A stretch of 60,006 nucleotides of DNA from Bifidobacterium breve (GCA_945886445.1 CAMCZG010000005.1:1-60006); one strand, 5' to 3'; shown: positions 26,515 through 35,344, numbered from the stretch's first letter. Notes: generated by a model from the sequence alone, not told the origin. Numbers and translations: made by a program.

Positions 26515-26903
26515 AGCAGGCGAGAAATTTGCTCAGCAAATTTCGCTAGTTCGTCGTGGTCAACCGAAGCTGCAGCGTTGCTGAAGGACACATCGTGCAT
26601 TGAGGTTGCGGGGATGAGGTGAAGATGGCAATGCGGAACCTCGAAACCAGCAATGATGAGCGCCACTCGCTCGCAGGGAAAGAGTTTCTTTTGTGCCTCG
26701 GCAATGCGGTGAGCTGTAGTGAATAGCTCTTGGCGTGTTGATTCATCGACGTTGGTCCACTCATCAACTTCTTGTGCAGGAATGACGAGGACATGACCTT
26801 TTGCGATGGGGTTAATTGTCATAATGGCGAAAACATTCTCGGCTTCAAAAACAAAATGCCCCGGTATTTTTCTTTGGAGAATCAGGCTGAAAACTGAACT
26901 CAT
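26511..26903 (-). CDS. HIT family nucleotide hydrolase/transferase
   Basis: Histidine-triad protein of 130 aa with the active site HCHLHLIP, preceded by NPIAKGHVLVIP. Family members hydrolyse AMP-lysine-like or dinucleoside polyphosphate substrates. It overlaps the SDR gene upstream by four bases and is presumably made from the same message. Confidence 0.9.
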   Translation of the reverse strand: MSSVFSLILQRKIPGHFVFEAENVFAIMTINPIAKGHVLVIPAQEVDEWTNVDESTRQELFTTAHRIAEAQKKLFPCERVALIIAGFEVPHCHLHLIPATSMHDVSFSNAAASVDHDELAKFAEQISRLL

Positions 26904-27733
26904 CCGGAGTAGCCACCAGTAACACTGAAAATTTCTCCTGTGCAGTACGACGCTTTCCGAGATGCGATAAAGGACACCATTTCGGCAATTTCGTCATCGG
27001 TGCCTAGCCGACCCACGCCGATTTGCGAAACGATGGCAACTTTCATGAGTTCGTTCATGGGGGCAAGTAGTGGCGTATCGATGTAGCCAGGACAAACCGC
27101 ATTCACGCGTACTCCTAGGGGCGCGAGCTCTTGCGATTGAGATTTAGTCAATGCAATAATTGCCGCTTTGGCAGTGGAATAGTGGGGGGCCAGAGCTGTA
27201 GGGCGCAGCCCGAGGACAGAGGAAATATTGATGATGCTTCCAGAGCGTTGTGGGGTCATATACCGCGCAGCCGCACGACAGCCATAGAAGGTGCCATACA
27301 GATGAACCTTCAACATGTGGTCCCATTCATCATCGGTCATATCGGTAATAACATTGAGGGGCGTTGTAGCAGCCACATTGCTTTCTAAGCGGAGCATTTG
27401 ATTGGCGACGGCTGTGGCAAAACGTTCTTCATTGGGAATGGGCGCTATGCCTGCGTTGTTGATGAAAACATCTATTTTTCCAAAATGTGAAACTGCGTGT
27501 TGAGCAAGAGCATCAACATCATTTGATTTTGTGACGTCGCATTTAATGCTGGTGCCGCCCAATGAAGCAGACAATTTGTGGGCGGCCTCTTCGGCAATAT
27601 CACCGATGACAATGTGCGCCCCACGCTTTGCAAACAACTCAGCGAAGCGTGCCCCTAAACCCGACGCTCCGCCGGTTATTACAACAACCTGCCCAGTGTG
27701 TTCTCCATTTGCATTTTTCTCATTTGCCGTCAT
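26900..27733 (-). CDS. Short-chain dehydrogenase/reductase
   Basis: Classical SDR of 277 aa: VVVITGGASGLGARFA cofactor motif, Asp in VIGDI suggesting NAD preference, FINNAGIAP, Ser in NISSVLG, and Tyr-Lys in YSTAKAA. There is a roughly 15-residue insertion after the NNAG block. The long upstream frame is rejected: TATTGT lies six bases before the ATG at 27733 and the extra residues are not SDR-like. It diverges from pgsA with 31 bases between starts. Confidence 0.88.
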   Translation of the reverse strand: MTANEKNANGEHTGQVVVITGGASGLGARFAELFAKRGAHIVIGDIAEEAAHKLSASLGGTSIKCDVTKSNDVDALAQHAVSHFGKIDVFINNAGIAPIPNEERFATAVANQMLRLESNVAATTPLNVITDMTDDEWDHMLKVHLYGTFYGCRAAARYMTPQRSGSIINISSVLGLRPTALAPHYSTAKAAIIALTKSQSQELAPLGVRVNAVCPGYIDTPLLAPMNELMKVAIVSQIGVGRLGTDDEIAEMVSFIASRKASYCTGEIFSVTGGYSG

Positions 27734-27745
27734 CTTGCAACAATA
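27734..27745 (-). promoter_or_regulatory. Leaderless promoter (-10) of the SDR-HIT operon
   Basis: On the minus strand TATTGT (27745-27740), six bases, ATG at 27733. Confidence 0.6.
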
Positions 27746-27751
27746 GCGGTC

Positions 27752-27764
27752 TAGTGTCGGGGGT
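27752..27764 (+). promoter_or_regulatory. Leaderless promoter (-10) of pgsA and the gcvH-garA operon
   Basis: TAGTGT at 27752-27757, seven bases, ATG at 27765. Seven bases after the -10 equally permits initiation on or next to the A of ATG. Confidence 0.5.
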
Positions 27765-28358
27765 ATGTCAGAGCTCTTCAGCAGGAAAAGTGTGTTGACC
27801 GTTCCAAACTTCATTTCCTTGGTACGCCTGTTGTGTCTCCCCATCTTTCTTTGGGCCCTATTTGGGCGCGACTCCCGCTTGGCTGCGGCTCTGATTCTTG
27901 GAGCACTCGGAGCCACCGATTGGATCGATGGCTATATCGCTCGGCGTTTCAACCAGGTATCACCTCTAGGGGCCATATTGGACCCAACGGTCGACCGAGT
28001 GTTGTTCATCGTGGGTCTCGTGGCGCTTGGCATTGACGGCGCCGTGCCCTGGGCAATTGCTGGGCTTATTTTGTTCCGCGAGACGGGAATTGGTCTGTTG
28101 ATGGTGGTCGCCACCGCTTTTGGTATGGAACGCTTTTCTGTGACGTATCTCGGCAAATGGGCAACTTTCATTTTGATGTTTGCCGTTCCGGCCCTCACTC
28201 TTGCGCATAGCGGCATTGCAGTGGAAGACCTGTTCCTCGTCATCGGATGGTTGCTCGTTATTCCAGGCCTCTTTTTGAGTTATCTCACTGCTTGGCGTTA
28301 TTTGCCATCGGTTGTAGAGCATCTCCGCGCCGGTAGAGCGGGGAGAAGTACCATATGA
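27765..28358 (+). CDS. pgsA: CDP-alcohol phosphatidyltransferase (PgsA-like)
   Basis: Membrane enzyme of 197 aa that transfers a phosphatidyl group from CDP-diacylglycerol, probably to glycerol-3-phosphate. The family motif DGx2ARx8Gx3Dx3D is complete in the segment from DWIDGYIARRF to LDPTVDR. Several hydrophobic helices follow. It heads an operon with gcvH and garA, matching mycobacterial pgsA2 (Rv1822) in position. Acceptor alcohol is inferred. Confidence 0.85.
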   Translation: MSELFSRKSVLTVPNFISLVRLLCLPIFLWALFGRDSRLAAALILGALGATDWIDGYIARRFNQVSPLGAILDPTVDRVLFIVGLVALGIDGAVPWAIAGLILFRETGIGLLMVVATAFGMERFSVTYLGKWATFILMFAVPALTLAHSGIAVEDLFLVIGWLLVIPGLFLSYLTAWRYLPSVVEHLRAGRAGRSTI

Positions 28359-28741
28359 CAATGAACATCCCCGAAGATCTCCGCTATAGCGCCGACCATG
28401 AATGGGCAAGGCTGAGTGGAAATAGCATTCGCATTGGCATCACCGACTACGCACAAGATGCACTGGGCGATGTGGTTTTCGTGCAGATCCCCACGGTCGG
28501 GGCCGTTGTTGCATTGGGTCAAAGCTTTTCGGAAGTAGAGAGCACGAAGTCGGTGTCTGATATTTATGCACCATTGTCGGGGAAAGTCTCTCAGGTAAAC
28601 GACGCGCTAGTTCAGAGTCCTGAGTTGTTGAATTCCGATCCATATGGAGACGGATGGATCTGCGAAATTGAACTTTCTGACCCCGCTCAATTCGAACAGT
28701 TGTTAACGAGCTTTGCCTATCAAAGTCTTATTGGCGGTTAG
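28355..28741 (+). CDS. gcvH: Glycine cleavage system H protein
   Basis: Lipoyl carrier that shuttles the aminomethyl group between GcvP, GcvT and lipoamide dehydrogenase. The lipoylated Lys is in EVESTKSVSDIYAP; DHEWARL and GITDYAQDALGDVVFVQIP are standard. 128 aa is normal. The ATG overlaps the pgsA stop (ATGA). gcvT lies five genes downstream, gcvP on the opposite strand behind a glycine riboswitch. Confidence 0.97.
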   Translation: MTMNIPEDLRYSADHEWARLSGNSIRIGITDYAQDALGDVVFVQIPTVGAVVALGQSFSEVESTKSVSDIYAPLSGKVSQVNDALVQSPELLNSDPYGDGWICEIELSDPAQFEQLLTSFAYQSLIGG

Positions 28742-28743
28742 CA

Positions 28744-29235
28744 ATGGCATACGTGTACTGCAACCGGTGCTCACACCGCAATCCGCCCAAAGCGGCATTT
28801 TGCTCGGTGTGTGGTGCAGTGCTCGATAGCACTTCCGATCGAACAATCACTTTGACACGTGTAGATGCTTTACAAGAATCTTCTTCGCATAGCGATGACA
28901 TCGTTTTCCATACAGCAGAGGTGCCCGTTGGCGGGGCAGTGCTGGTATCTCGAACCGGAGAGCAATACGGAGATCGGTTTGCTCTTATTGCGGGTGCAAC
29001 AAATATCGGGCGTCACCCACAATCCGATATTCCTCTCGACGATATTACGGTTTCGCGTCGTCATGCCCAGGTCATTTTCCTTGAAGGTAAGTACAAGGTG
29101 CGCGATGTTGGTTCTCTCAACGGAACATATGTCAATCAACAGCGTGTAGACGAAGTTGCGCTCGCGCATGGAGACGAATTGCAAATTGGTAAATTCCGCC
29201 TCGTATTTTTTGATAGGACTGTCGATAATGCCTGA
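28744..29235 (+). CDS. garA: GarA/OdhI-type FHA protein with N-terminal zinc ribbon
   Basis: The forkhead-associated domain (residues about 70-155) has GRHPQSDIPLDDITVSRRHA and GSLNGTYVN, close to mycobacterial GarA, which switches 2-oxoglutarate dehydrogenase and glutamate metabolism after Thr phosphorylation. The region before it, DRTITLTRVDAL, aligns with the phospho-switch segment of GarA. In front lies a zinc ribbon with Cys6, Cys9, Cys20 and Cys23, which mycobacterial GarA lacks. Order gcvH-garA-ftsR matches Rv1826-Rv1828 and the odhI-ftsR pair of corynebacteria. Confidence 0.85.
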   Translation: MAYVYCNRCSHRNPPKAAFCSVCGAVLDSTSDRTITLTRVDALQESSSHSDDIVFHTAEVPVGGAVLVSRTGEQYGDRFALIAGATNIGRHPQSDIPLDDITVSRRHAQVIFLEGKYKVRDVGSLNGTYVNQQRVDEVALAHGDELQIGKFRLVFFDRTVDNA

Positions 29236-30139
29236 GCGAAAATATAAGAGTATTGGTGAAGTGCTCGGTCTGCTCCTTGAAGAGTTTCCCAACGTCACTA
29301 TTTCAAAAATTCGTTTTCTTGAAAGCCAAGGTCTGATTGAGCCTGAACGGACTGCCTCTGGCTATCGGAAGTTTTCTGACTCGGAAGTAGATCGCCTGAA
29401 ATATATTTTGCGTGAGCAAGAAACCAATTATCTTCCACTGCGAGTAATCCGTGATCGTCTCGATGAGTCGGGTGCGGTACCTCGTGACCCCACTAATCCA
29501 GTCAGTCAACTTCCTCGGTCGCTGCGTGAATCAAGCGTTACCGATGTGAGTCAAGATCTACCGCGCGTGCGGGTGTTGACTGCAGTAGACAACGGAAATA
29601 TTTCTCGTGTGCCTTCCAGCGATATCGACGAGACGGGTGATTTCGTTATCGTCGACCCAGAGGTAGTTGCGCAAAGTGAAAGGGCCCACCCAACATCGCG
29701 GCGTCCCCCTTTGCGTGTTGCAGAGCCAACAGTGAAAGCATCGATCCACGATGCTATTGGACCCATTTCTCGGGAATCACTCATGGAGTTCTCGGGTTTG
29801 TTGGCGAGTGATGTAGATGCGTTAGAGCAATTCGGGCTTTTGGTGTCAAAACCAGTAGGCGGAGAGAGTTTTTACGAAGGAAACGCTCGTGAAGTGGCAA
29901 CTATCGCCAAATCATTTCTCGATCTCGGCATTGAAATTAGGCATTTGAAGTCGTGGCGCCTCGCAGCAGAAAAAGAGGCAACATTGTTTGAGCAACGCCT
30001 CATGCCGTTGCTGCGTCAGAGGAATCCGGCCGCCCGGGAGCAATCGCTCGAAATTCTTGATGCTTTAGTAACGAATGCGGGAAATCTGCGCCAGGTCTTG
30101 GTGCGTCAAGCCATTCAGCAATTTATAGATCCGCGTTAG
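29228..30139 (+). CDS. ftsR: MerR-family regulator, FtsR/Rv1828 type
   Basis: A 303-aa transcription factor with an N-terminal MerR winged helix (IGEVLGLLLEEFPNVTISKIRFLESQGLI, in pieces; ERTASGYRKF) and a long C-terminal part. The middle, about residues 80-180, looks disordered. In corynebacteria FtsR, directly downstream of the FHA gene odhI, controls ftsZ; the same order here supports orthology. The start is the ATG that overlaps the garA stop by eight bases. Confidence 0.85.
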   Translation: MPERKYKSIGEVLGLLLEEFPNVTISKIRFLESQGLIEPERTASGYRKFSDSEVDRLKYILREQETNYLPLRVIRDRLDESGAVPRDPTNPVSQLPRSLRESSVTDVSQDLPRVRVLTAVDNGNISRVPSSDIDETGDFVIVDPEVVAQSERAHPTSRRPPLRVAEPTVKASIHDAIGPISRESLMEFSGLLASDVDALEQFGLLVSKPVGGESFYEGNAREVATIAKSFLDLGIEIRHLKSWRLAAEKEATLFEQRLMPLLRQRNPAAREQSLEILDALVTNAGNLRQVLVRQAIQQFIDPR

Positions 30140-30160
30140 GCGTACCCGTCAGGGCTCGGG

Positions 30161-30172
30161 TAATCTTTGCCC
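30161..30172 (+). promoter_or_regulatory. Leaderless promoter (-10) of the bifunctional nuclease gene
   Basis: TAATCT at 30161-30166, six bases, ATG at 30173. This favours ATG over the in-frame TTG two codons earlier. Confidence 0.6.
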
Positions 30173-30670
30173 ATGCAAGAACTTGATGTTGTGGGTGTGC
30201 GCATTGAAATGCCTACTAATGCACCAGTACTTGTCTTGCGTGAGCAAATTGAACCTCATCGAGTAATGACTTTGTACATTGGCGGTCCTGAAGCTTCGGC
30301 TATACATGCTGCTTTAGAGGGAATAGAGCCACCACGACCGCTCACTCATGATCTGTGCATCGCCATTATCGAGAATTTTGGTAGTGACATTGAGAAGGTC
30401 GTCATCACTGAAGTAAAAAACGAAACGTATTACGCCGAAATCCATTTCGTGTCGCGTAGGGAAGTGGAACCAGTGTCAGCACGGCCTTCAGACGCCGTTG
30501 CGTTGGCTTTGCGGGTTAATTGCCCTATCTACGTCTCTGACGAGTTGCTAGAGCTAGTAGGAAAAATCGTTGGCCAAGACGTGGCTGTCGAACAGGACAA
30601 TGAAAATGAAATCATTGATGAATTCAAAGACTTCATCGAGAATGTGAGTCCTGAGGACTTCTTCGACTGA
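30173..30670 (+). CDS. Bifunctional nuclease (BFN/DUF151) domain protein
   Basis: A 165-aa protein with the BFN/DUF151 fold: LYIGGPEASAIHAALEGIEPPRP, then SARPSDAVALALRVNCPIYVSDELL. Plant members have nuclease activity; the bacterial role is unclear. The C-terminal tail is acidic. The mycobacterial equivalent by order is Rv1829, between the two MerR genes, exactly as here. Confidence 0.88.
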   Translation: MQELDVVGVRIEMPTNAPVLVLREQIEPHRVMTLYIGGPEASAIHAALEGIEPPRPLTHDLCIAIIENFGSDIEKVVITEVKNETYYAEIHFVSRREVEPVSARPSDAVALALRVNCPIYVSDELLELVGKIVGQDVAVEQDNENEIIDEFKDFIENVSPEDFFD

Positions 30671-30673
30671 CTG

Positions 30674-30702
30674 TTGTTGCATCCTGCAAGAGATCGTAGG
30701 CT
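30674..30702 (+). promoter_or_regulatory. Candidate sigma70-type promoter of the second MerR gene
   Basis: TTGTTG at 30674-30679, 17-base spacer, TAGGCT at 30697-30702, then eight bases to the ATG at 30711. The leader would be zero to two bases long. Confidence 0.55.
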
Positions 30703-30710
30703 AGAGACTT

Positions 30711-31172
30711 ATGGCAGGCTTCAGCGGTACTAAGGCAGCTCACATCGTGGGCATCTCATACCGTCAGCTCGACTACTGGGCACGCACAAACTTGGTCATT
30801 CCTTCTCTCACTGCAGCAACAGGAAGTGGAACGCGTCGTGAATACTCTTACGGCGATCTTCTTGAACTCAAAGTTATTAAGAATCTTTTAGATGCCGGCA
30901 TCAAGCTGGAATCCGTTCGCGAAGTGTTCCGGTATATGCGCAACAATTTGAATACCGATGTCGCTTCGGCACATGTTGTCATCAGCGGCTCTTCTGTCGT
31001 CTTTTGTGATGGAGAGAACCTCATTGACGTATTGCGTAACGGACAAGGTGTGCTGAATGTGCTTCCGTTGTCTGGAGTCAAAGATTCCATCGACGCAGAA
31101 ATTAAATCAATGGGTTGGCAAGTAATTGACGACGTTGTGAGTCCTGTTGCTCCACGCGTAGTTGGACTCTAG
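30711..31172 (+). CDS. MerR-family regulator, Rv1830 type
   Basis: A 153-aa regulator with the MerR helix-turn-helix in KAAHIVGISYRQLDYWAR and RREYSYGDLLELKVIKNLLDAGI. The C-terminal half lacks the cysteines of metal sensors. Position after garA, ftsR and BFN matches Rv1830 of mycobacteria, a regulator linked to cell division. gcvT starts 14 bases downstream. Confidence 0.85.
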   Translation: MAGFSGTKAAHIVGISYRQLDYWARTNLVIPSLTAATGSGTRREYSYGDLLELKVIKNLLDAGIKLESVREVFRYMRNNLNTDVASAHVVISGSSVVFCDGENLIDVLRNGQGVLNVLPLSGVKDSIDAEIKSMGWQVIDDVVSPVAPRVVGL

Positions 31173-31186
31173 AAGTCCGTCGAAGC

Positions 31187-32236
31187 GTGCGCACTACTGC
31201 ACTGAACGCAGCGCATCGTACCCTCGGAGCAAAACTAGTTGAATTTGGTGGATGGGAGATGCCCATTTCGTACCCGAATGGAACTATTGCAGAACATCTT
31301 GCGTGCCGGAATTCTGTGGTCGTATTCGATGTTTCCCACTTGGGCACCGTTCGTGTTGAAGGTCCTCAAGCATTTGATTCGTTGCAAAAAGTTTTGTCTA
31401 ACGATTTAAGAAAGATTGCCCCGGGCAGAACTCAATACACGCATCTGCTTGACCCAGTGACCGCCGATGTGCTCGACGACATCATTGTGTGGTGGGTTTC
31501 AGAAAATGTTTTTGATGTCATGCCCAATGCATCTAATACGGAGCGCGTAGTTCAATACTTAGGTGGCGTTGACACCACTCAGACTCGTTGTGTAATCGCC
31601 TTGCAGGGGCCATACGCCCGTCAATTAATGAGAACTATCTCGCTAGAAGCAAGTGAAGTAGCACGTAACCATGTGCAGGTCATCGAGATCATGGGAAGTA
31701 CTTGTGTTGTTGCCGGTACTGGTTACACCGGCGAAGATGGTCTTGAAATTGCCGTTCCGGTTTCTGTTTCCTCGGAACTATGGCATCAACTCGTGAGCAA
31801 TGGTGCTCTTCCGGCTGGTCTTGGAGCACGCGACACACTTCGCTTAGAAGCAGGGCTTCCACTGCATGGTCATGAACTCGGCACGGGGATCACTTCATTG
31901 CAAGCCAACCTAGGGTGGGTTCTCGGCTTGAAGAAAGACCAATTTCAGGGCAAAGAAGCTGTGTTGCGTGAAAAAGAGTCGGGAGTGACGAAGAAACTTG
32001 TTGGGCTATCTACTGAGGGGCGGCGTCCGCCACGCGAGGGGAGTTCCATTTTGAAAAATGGAACCGTCATCGGTTCGGTAACGAGTGGGAATTTCTCGCC
32101 AATGCTTGAACACGGAATTGCGCTCGGATTTGTAGAACCTGGTACAGAAATGGGCGATGAGATCACCATTGACGTTCGTGGAACCGACCTAGCCGGTCGA
32201 GTTGTGCCGTATCCGTTCTATAAAAAAACTATTTAG
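31187..32236 (+). CDS. gcvT: Aminomethyltransferase (glycine cleavage T protein)
   Basis: Transfers the methylene from the H-protein to tetrahydrofolate, releasing ammonia. GGWEMPISYPNG, VFDVSHLGTVRVEGP, GYTGEDGLEI and ARDTLRLEAGLPLHGHEL are diagnostic of GcvT rather than the sarcosine oxidase relatives. 349 aa from a GTG start (VRTTALNAAH). No clear ribosome binding site precedes it; it follows the MerR gene closely. Its end overlaps the convergent 64-aa gene by eight bases. Confidence 0.95.
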   Translation: MRTTALNAAHRTLGAKLVEFGGWEMPISYPNGTIAEHLACRNSVVVFDVSHLGTVRVEGPQAFDSLQKVLSNDLRKIAPGRTQYTHLLDPVTADVLDDIIVWWVSENVFDVMPNASNTERVVQYLGGVDTTQTRCVIALQGPYARQLMRTISLEASEVARNHVQVIEIMGSTCVVAGTGYTGEDGLEIAVPVSVSSELWHQLVSNGALPAGLGARDTLRLEAGLPLHGHELGTGITSLQANLGWVLGLKKDQFQGKEAVLREKESGVTKKLVGLSTEGRRPPREGSSILKNGTVIGSVTSGNFSPMLEHGIALGFVEPGTEMGDEITIDVRGTDLAGRVVPYPFYKKTI

Positions 32237-32423
32237 CTGTTTGTACAAGAAAAGGGATAACGGCGCGAAGCGGCTCTTCGATCTCATCGAGAAGCGAGTT
32301 AATACGAACAGCAGCACTGTTGATGTTTTGCATGGTTTCAACTGCGCCTTCCATGGCTGACACCAGAAGCTGAAGCACTTGTTGTGCGGAACCAAGTAGT
32401 GCCGCAAGATCTTCGTTTTCCAT
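32229..32423 (-). CDS. Small helical protein downstream of gcvP
   Basis: A 64-aa protein, not recognised by function. The sequence is rich in Leu, Ala, Val and Glu with a heptad-like pattern and reads as one long amphipathic helix, interrupted by a Pro in IEEPLRAVIPFL. GAAAGG stands seven bases before the ATG, and the gene starts 14 bases after the gcvP stop on the same strand, so it should share the riboswitch-controlled message. Similar short helical proteins occur in actinobacteria in my memory, unplaced. Confidence 0.65.
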   Translation of the reverse strand: MENEDLAALLGSAQQVLQLLVSAMEGAVETMQNINSAAVRINSLLDEIEEPLRAVIPFLVQTAK

Positions 32424-32437
32424 TCCTCGGCCTTTCT

Positions 32438-35329
32438 TTAAGATGACTGGTAGTGGGTTTCAGCGTATTGCTCTAACGGTGCACAACTGCAGACGAGATT
32501 GCGATCACCAGACGCCGCGTCAATGCGAGACACTGGCGGGAAGTAACTACGGGCGAGACCGGTCACACTGGGGTAGAGAGCAGTGCTGCGACTATATTTC
32601 CGTGTCCATTCGCCTGAGACATCGACCACGGTGTGCGGCGCGAATCGCAAAGGCGACTCGTCGATGCCAATGAGCTCGTTCTCGATATCTCGAATCTCTT
32701 GTCTAATGAGCAACATCGCATCGCAGAACCGATCGATCTCCCTGAGTGATTCGCTTTCCGTTGGTTCCACCATGAGTGTTCCGGCTACAGGAAAACTTAT
32801 TGTGGGAGCATGAAAGCCCAGGTCCATGAGACGCTTAGAAACGTCGTCAACGGTGACACCAGTTGACTTCGTGAGCGGCCTGAGATCAAGAATGCATTCA
32901 TGGGCAACGCGATTGTTCTTTCCCGTGTACAGAACAGGAAACGCATCTCCTAATTGTTGAGCGATGTAGTTGGCGTGCAAAATGGCACGCTGCGTTGCGT
33001 AGCGCAATTGATGCGGGCCCATTGTGCTGATGTACATCCACGGAATAGGCAATATTCCTGCAGAACCAAATGGTGCTCCAGAAACTGGCCCTACTGGTGC
33101 TGCCTCTAGTTGTTTTGGTGAGTTGTACTGATGCACTGCGGGCAGGAATGCAGCAAGATGTGCCTTCACTGCAACAGGGCCTACACCTGGGCCCCCGCCG
33201 CCATGGGGAATACAGAACGTTTTATGCAAATTGAGGTGGCTCACATCGGCACCGAATTTTCCTGGTTGAGCCAAGCCAACCAGAGCATTGAGATTCGCGC
33301 CATCAACGTAGACCTGGCCACCGTGCTGATGCACGAGACCACATATGTCGGTGACGGTAGTTTCGAACACACCGTGCGTAGACGGATACGTAATCATGAG
33401 TGCAGCAAGATTATTTGAATGCTGACTGCATAATTCCTCAAGGTGAGACATATCTACGTTGCCCTCGTCATCACATTTCACAACGTGTACCTTCATGCCT
33501 GCCATCACTGCACTTGCTGCGTTTGTACCATGTGCGCTAGACGGGATGAGACAGATATTTCGGTGTGCGTCATTACGTGATTTGTGATAGGCGCGAATGG
33601 CCAAAAGACCAGCGAATTCGCCTTGGCTGCCAGCATTGGGCTGCAAACTAATTGCGTCGTAGCCGGTAATGCTGCACAGCCATTTTTCTAGTTGATCAAT
33701 AAGTTCGCGTGACCCTAATTGGGTGTTCGTTGGGGCATAGGGGTGGATATTTGCAAATTGCGGCCACGTGATGGGCTCCATTTGCGAAGTGGCATTCAGC
33801 TTCATTGTGCATGAGCCAAGTGGAATCATGGTGCGGTCGAGAGCGAGGTCTTTATCGGCTAATTGTCGTAGATAGCGAAGCATCTCATGTTCGGTGCGAT
33901 AGTCGGTGAATGCACGGTGATTGAGAAATGAGTCTTGGCGCACTTGAGTGAGACACGACTCCACTTCAGTTGCCCATAAATTTTGAATTTCACCTGCACA
34001 ACCAAAAAAACCAGCAAGGGTATTGAGATCTTCAATGGTCATTGTCTCGTCAATAGAGACTCCTACTTCGTTAGGCGTTGAATGGCGTAAATACCACTCG
34101 TCTTTTGCAACAGTGGAAACAAGTGCTGCAGCATCGCCGCTGCGGGGAATAACACTGAGGGTGTCGAACCATGTGTCGTTAGTAACTGTGTGTCCGGCAC
34201 TCATCAGTGCCGTTCTCAGAACAGATGTGTACGAGTGAACGCGTAAGGCAATGCTCTGCAAACCTTCTCGACCGTGCCACGACCCATAAAAGCCTGCAAT
34301 ATTGGCAAGAAGTACTTGAGCTGTGCAGATATTCGATGTGGCCTTTTCTCGGCGAATGTGTTGTTCACGGGTTTGCAAAGCGAGCCGGAGTGCGGGTCGA
34401 CCTTCTGTGTCGGTACTAACGCCAACGAGCCGCCCAGGAAGTGAACGGGAATGCTCCGATTTGATTGCAATAAAGGCAGCATGCGGGCCGCCCATTCCTA
34501 GGGGTACCCCAAAACGTTGGGAGGTGCCTATTGCAACATCAATGTTGAGATGACCCACTGGAGTTGCAATGCAAGAATACAGCAGATCGACCGCGGCAAT
34601 ACTGATTGCATTAACGGCAGCCATATTCGCTGCGAAACTTGCAATCTCTTCATCGCGAAGCACGTGGCCACTGACGCCAGGAACGGAAATGAGACCACCG
34701 AAATACTCTTGTGATTTCGATAGGTCGAGGTTGCCTACTTCAATGGTGATGCCAATGGGCTCAGCGCGTGTTTGCAATACGGCAAGCGTTTGCGGCAGTA
34801 CATCTTCATGAACGTAGAAAGTGTTCGACTCTGATGAAGAAACGCGGTGAGCCATAGCCATGGCCTCGGCGGCTGCTGTTGATTCGTCGAGAAGGGAAGC
34901 GTTGGCAATGTCGTAGCCACAGATCTCTGAAATCATTGTTTGGTAGTTCAACAGCGCCTCTAAGCGACCTTGAGATATTTCTGGCTGATATGGGGTGTAT
35001 GCCGTGTACCAGGAGGGATTTTCCAACACATTGCGCTTAATGACTGGCGGAGTAATGGTTCCGAAGTAGCCCATACCAATGGCGCTTCTTCCGACAATGT
35101 TTTTGTTGGCGAGTTCTAATAACGCTGCGGTGGCGTCGCGCTCAGAGACAGCCTCCGGCAACTCGAGAAGCGTGTCGAGCGCAATATTGCGCGGAACAAT
35201 TTCTGCACACAGCTCGCTGATGCTGATGCTTCCCACCACGTCGAGCATGGTTTGCACATCTTTTTCATTGTCGGAAATGTGGCGCTGCGCAAAACGATCT
35301 TGCGAAAAATGCGAAGGTGACAACTTCAT
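32438..35329 (-). CDS. gcvP: Glycine dehydrogenase (decarboxylating), P protein
   Basis: PLP enzyme that decarboxylates glycine and loads the aminomethyl group on GcvH. At 963 aa it is the fused single-chain form, with N-terminal (GMGYFGTITPPVIKRNVLENP) and C-terminal halves; the PLP Lys is in LNLHKTFCIPHGGGGPG. I start at the ATG of MKLSPSHFS since GGAG is correctly spaced before it. A tandem glycine riboswitch occupies the leader, so expression should follow glycine supply. A 64-aa gene follows. Confidence 0.97.
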   Translation of the reverse strand: MKLSPSHFSQDRFAQRHISDNEKDVQTMLDVVGSISISELCAEIVPRNIALDTLLELPEAVSERDATAALLELANKNIVGRSAIGMGYFGTITPPVIKRNVLENPSWYTAYTPYQPEISQGRLEALLNYQTMISEICGYDIANASLLDESTAAAEAMAMAHRVSSSESNTFYVHEDVLPQTLAVLQTRAEPIGITIEVGNLDLSKSQEYFGGLISVPGVSGHVLRDEEIASFAANMAAVNAISIAAVDLLYSCIATPVGHLNIDVAIGTSQRFGVPLGMGGPHAAFIAIKSEHSRSLPGRLVGVSTDTEGRPALRLALQTREQHIRREKATSNICTAQVLLANIAGFYGSWHGREGLQSIALRVHSYTSVLRTALMSAGHTVTNDTWFDTLSVIPRSGDAAALVSTVAKDEWYLRHSTPNEVGVSIDETMTIEDLNTLAGFFGCAGEIQNLWATEVESCLTQVRQDSFLNHRAFTDYRTEHEMLRYLRQLADKDLALDRTMIPLGSCTMKLNATSQMEPITWPQFANIHPYAPTNTQLGSRELIDQLEKWLCSITGYDAISLQPNAGSQGEFAGLLAIRAYHKSRNDAHRNICLIPSSAHGTNAASAVMAGMKVHVVKCDDEGNVDMSHLEELCSQHSNNLAALMITYPSTHGVFETTVTDICGLVHQHGGQVYVDGANLNALVGLAQPGKFGADVSHLNLHKTFCIPHGGGGPGVGPVAVKAHLAAFLPAVHQYNSPKQLEAAPVGPVSGAPFGSAGILPIPWMYISTMGPHQLRYATQRAILHANYIAQQLGDAFPVLYTGKNNRVAHECILDLRPLTKSTGVTVDDVSKRLMDLGFHAPTISFPVAGTLMVEPTESESLREIDRFCDAMLLIRQEIRDIENELIGIDESPLRFAPHTVVDVSGEWTRKYSRSTALYPSVTGLARSYFPPVSRIDAASGDRNLVCSCAPLEQYAETHYQSS

Positions 35330-35344
35330 ATGAGGCTCCAGTTT

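Noticed and set aside
31164-31178. Inverted repeat GGACT-CTAGA-AGTCC between the MerR gene and gcvT as an operator
   Set aside because: Short arms, includes the stop codon, and no second copy near other promoters.
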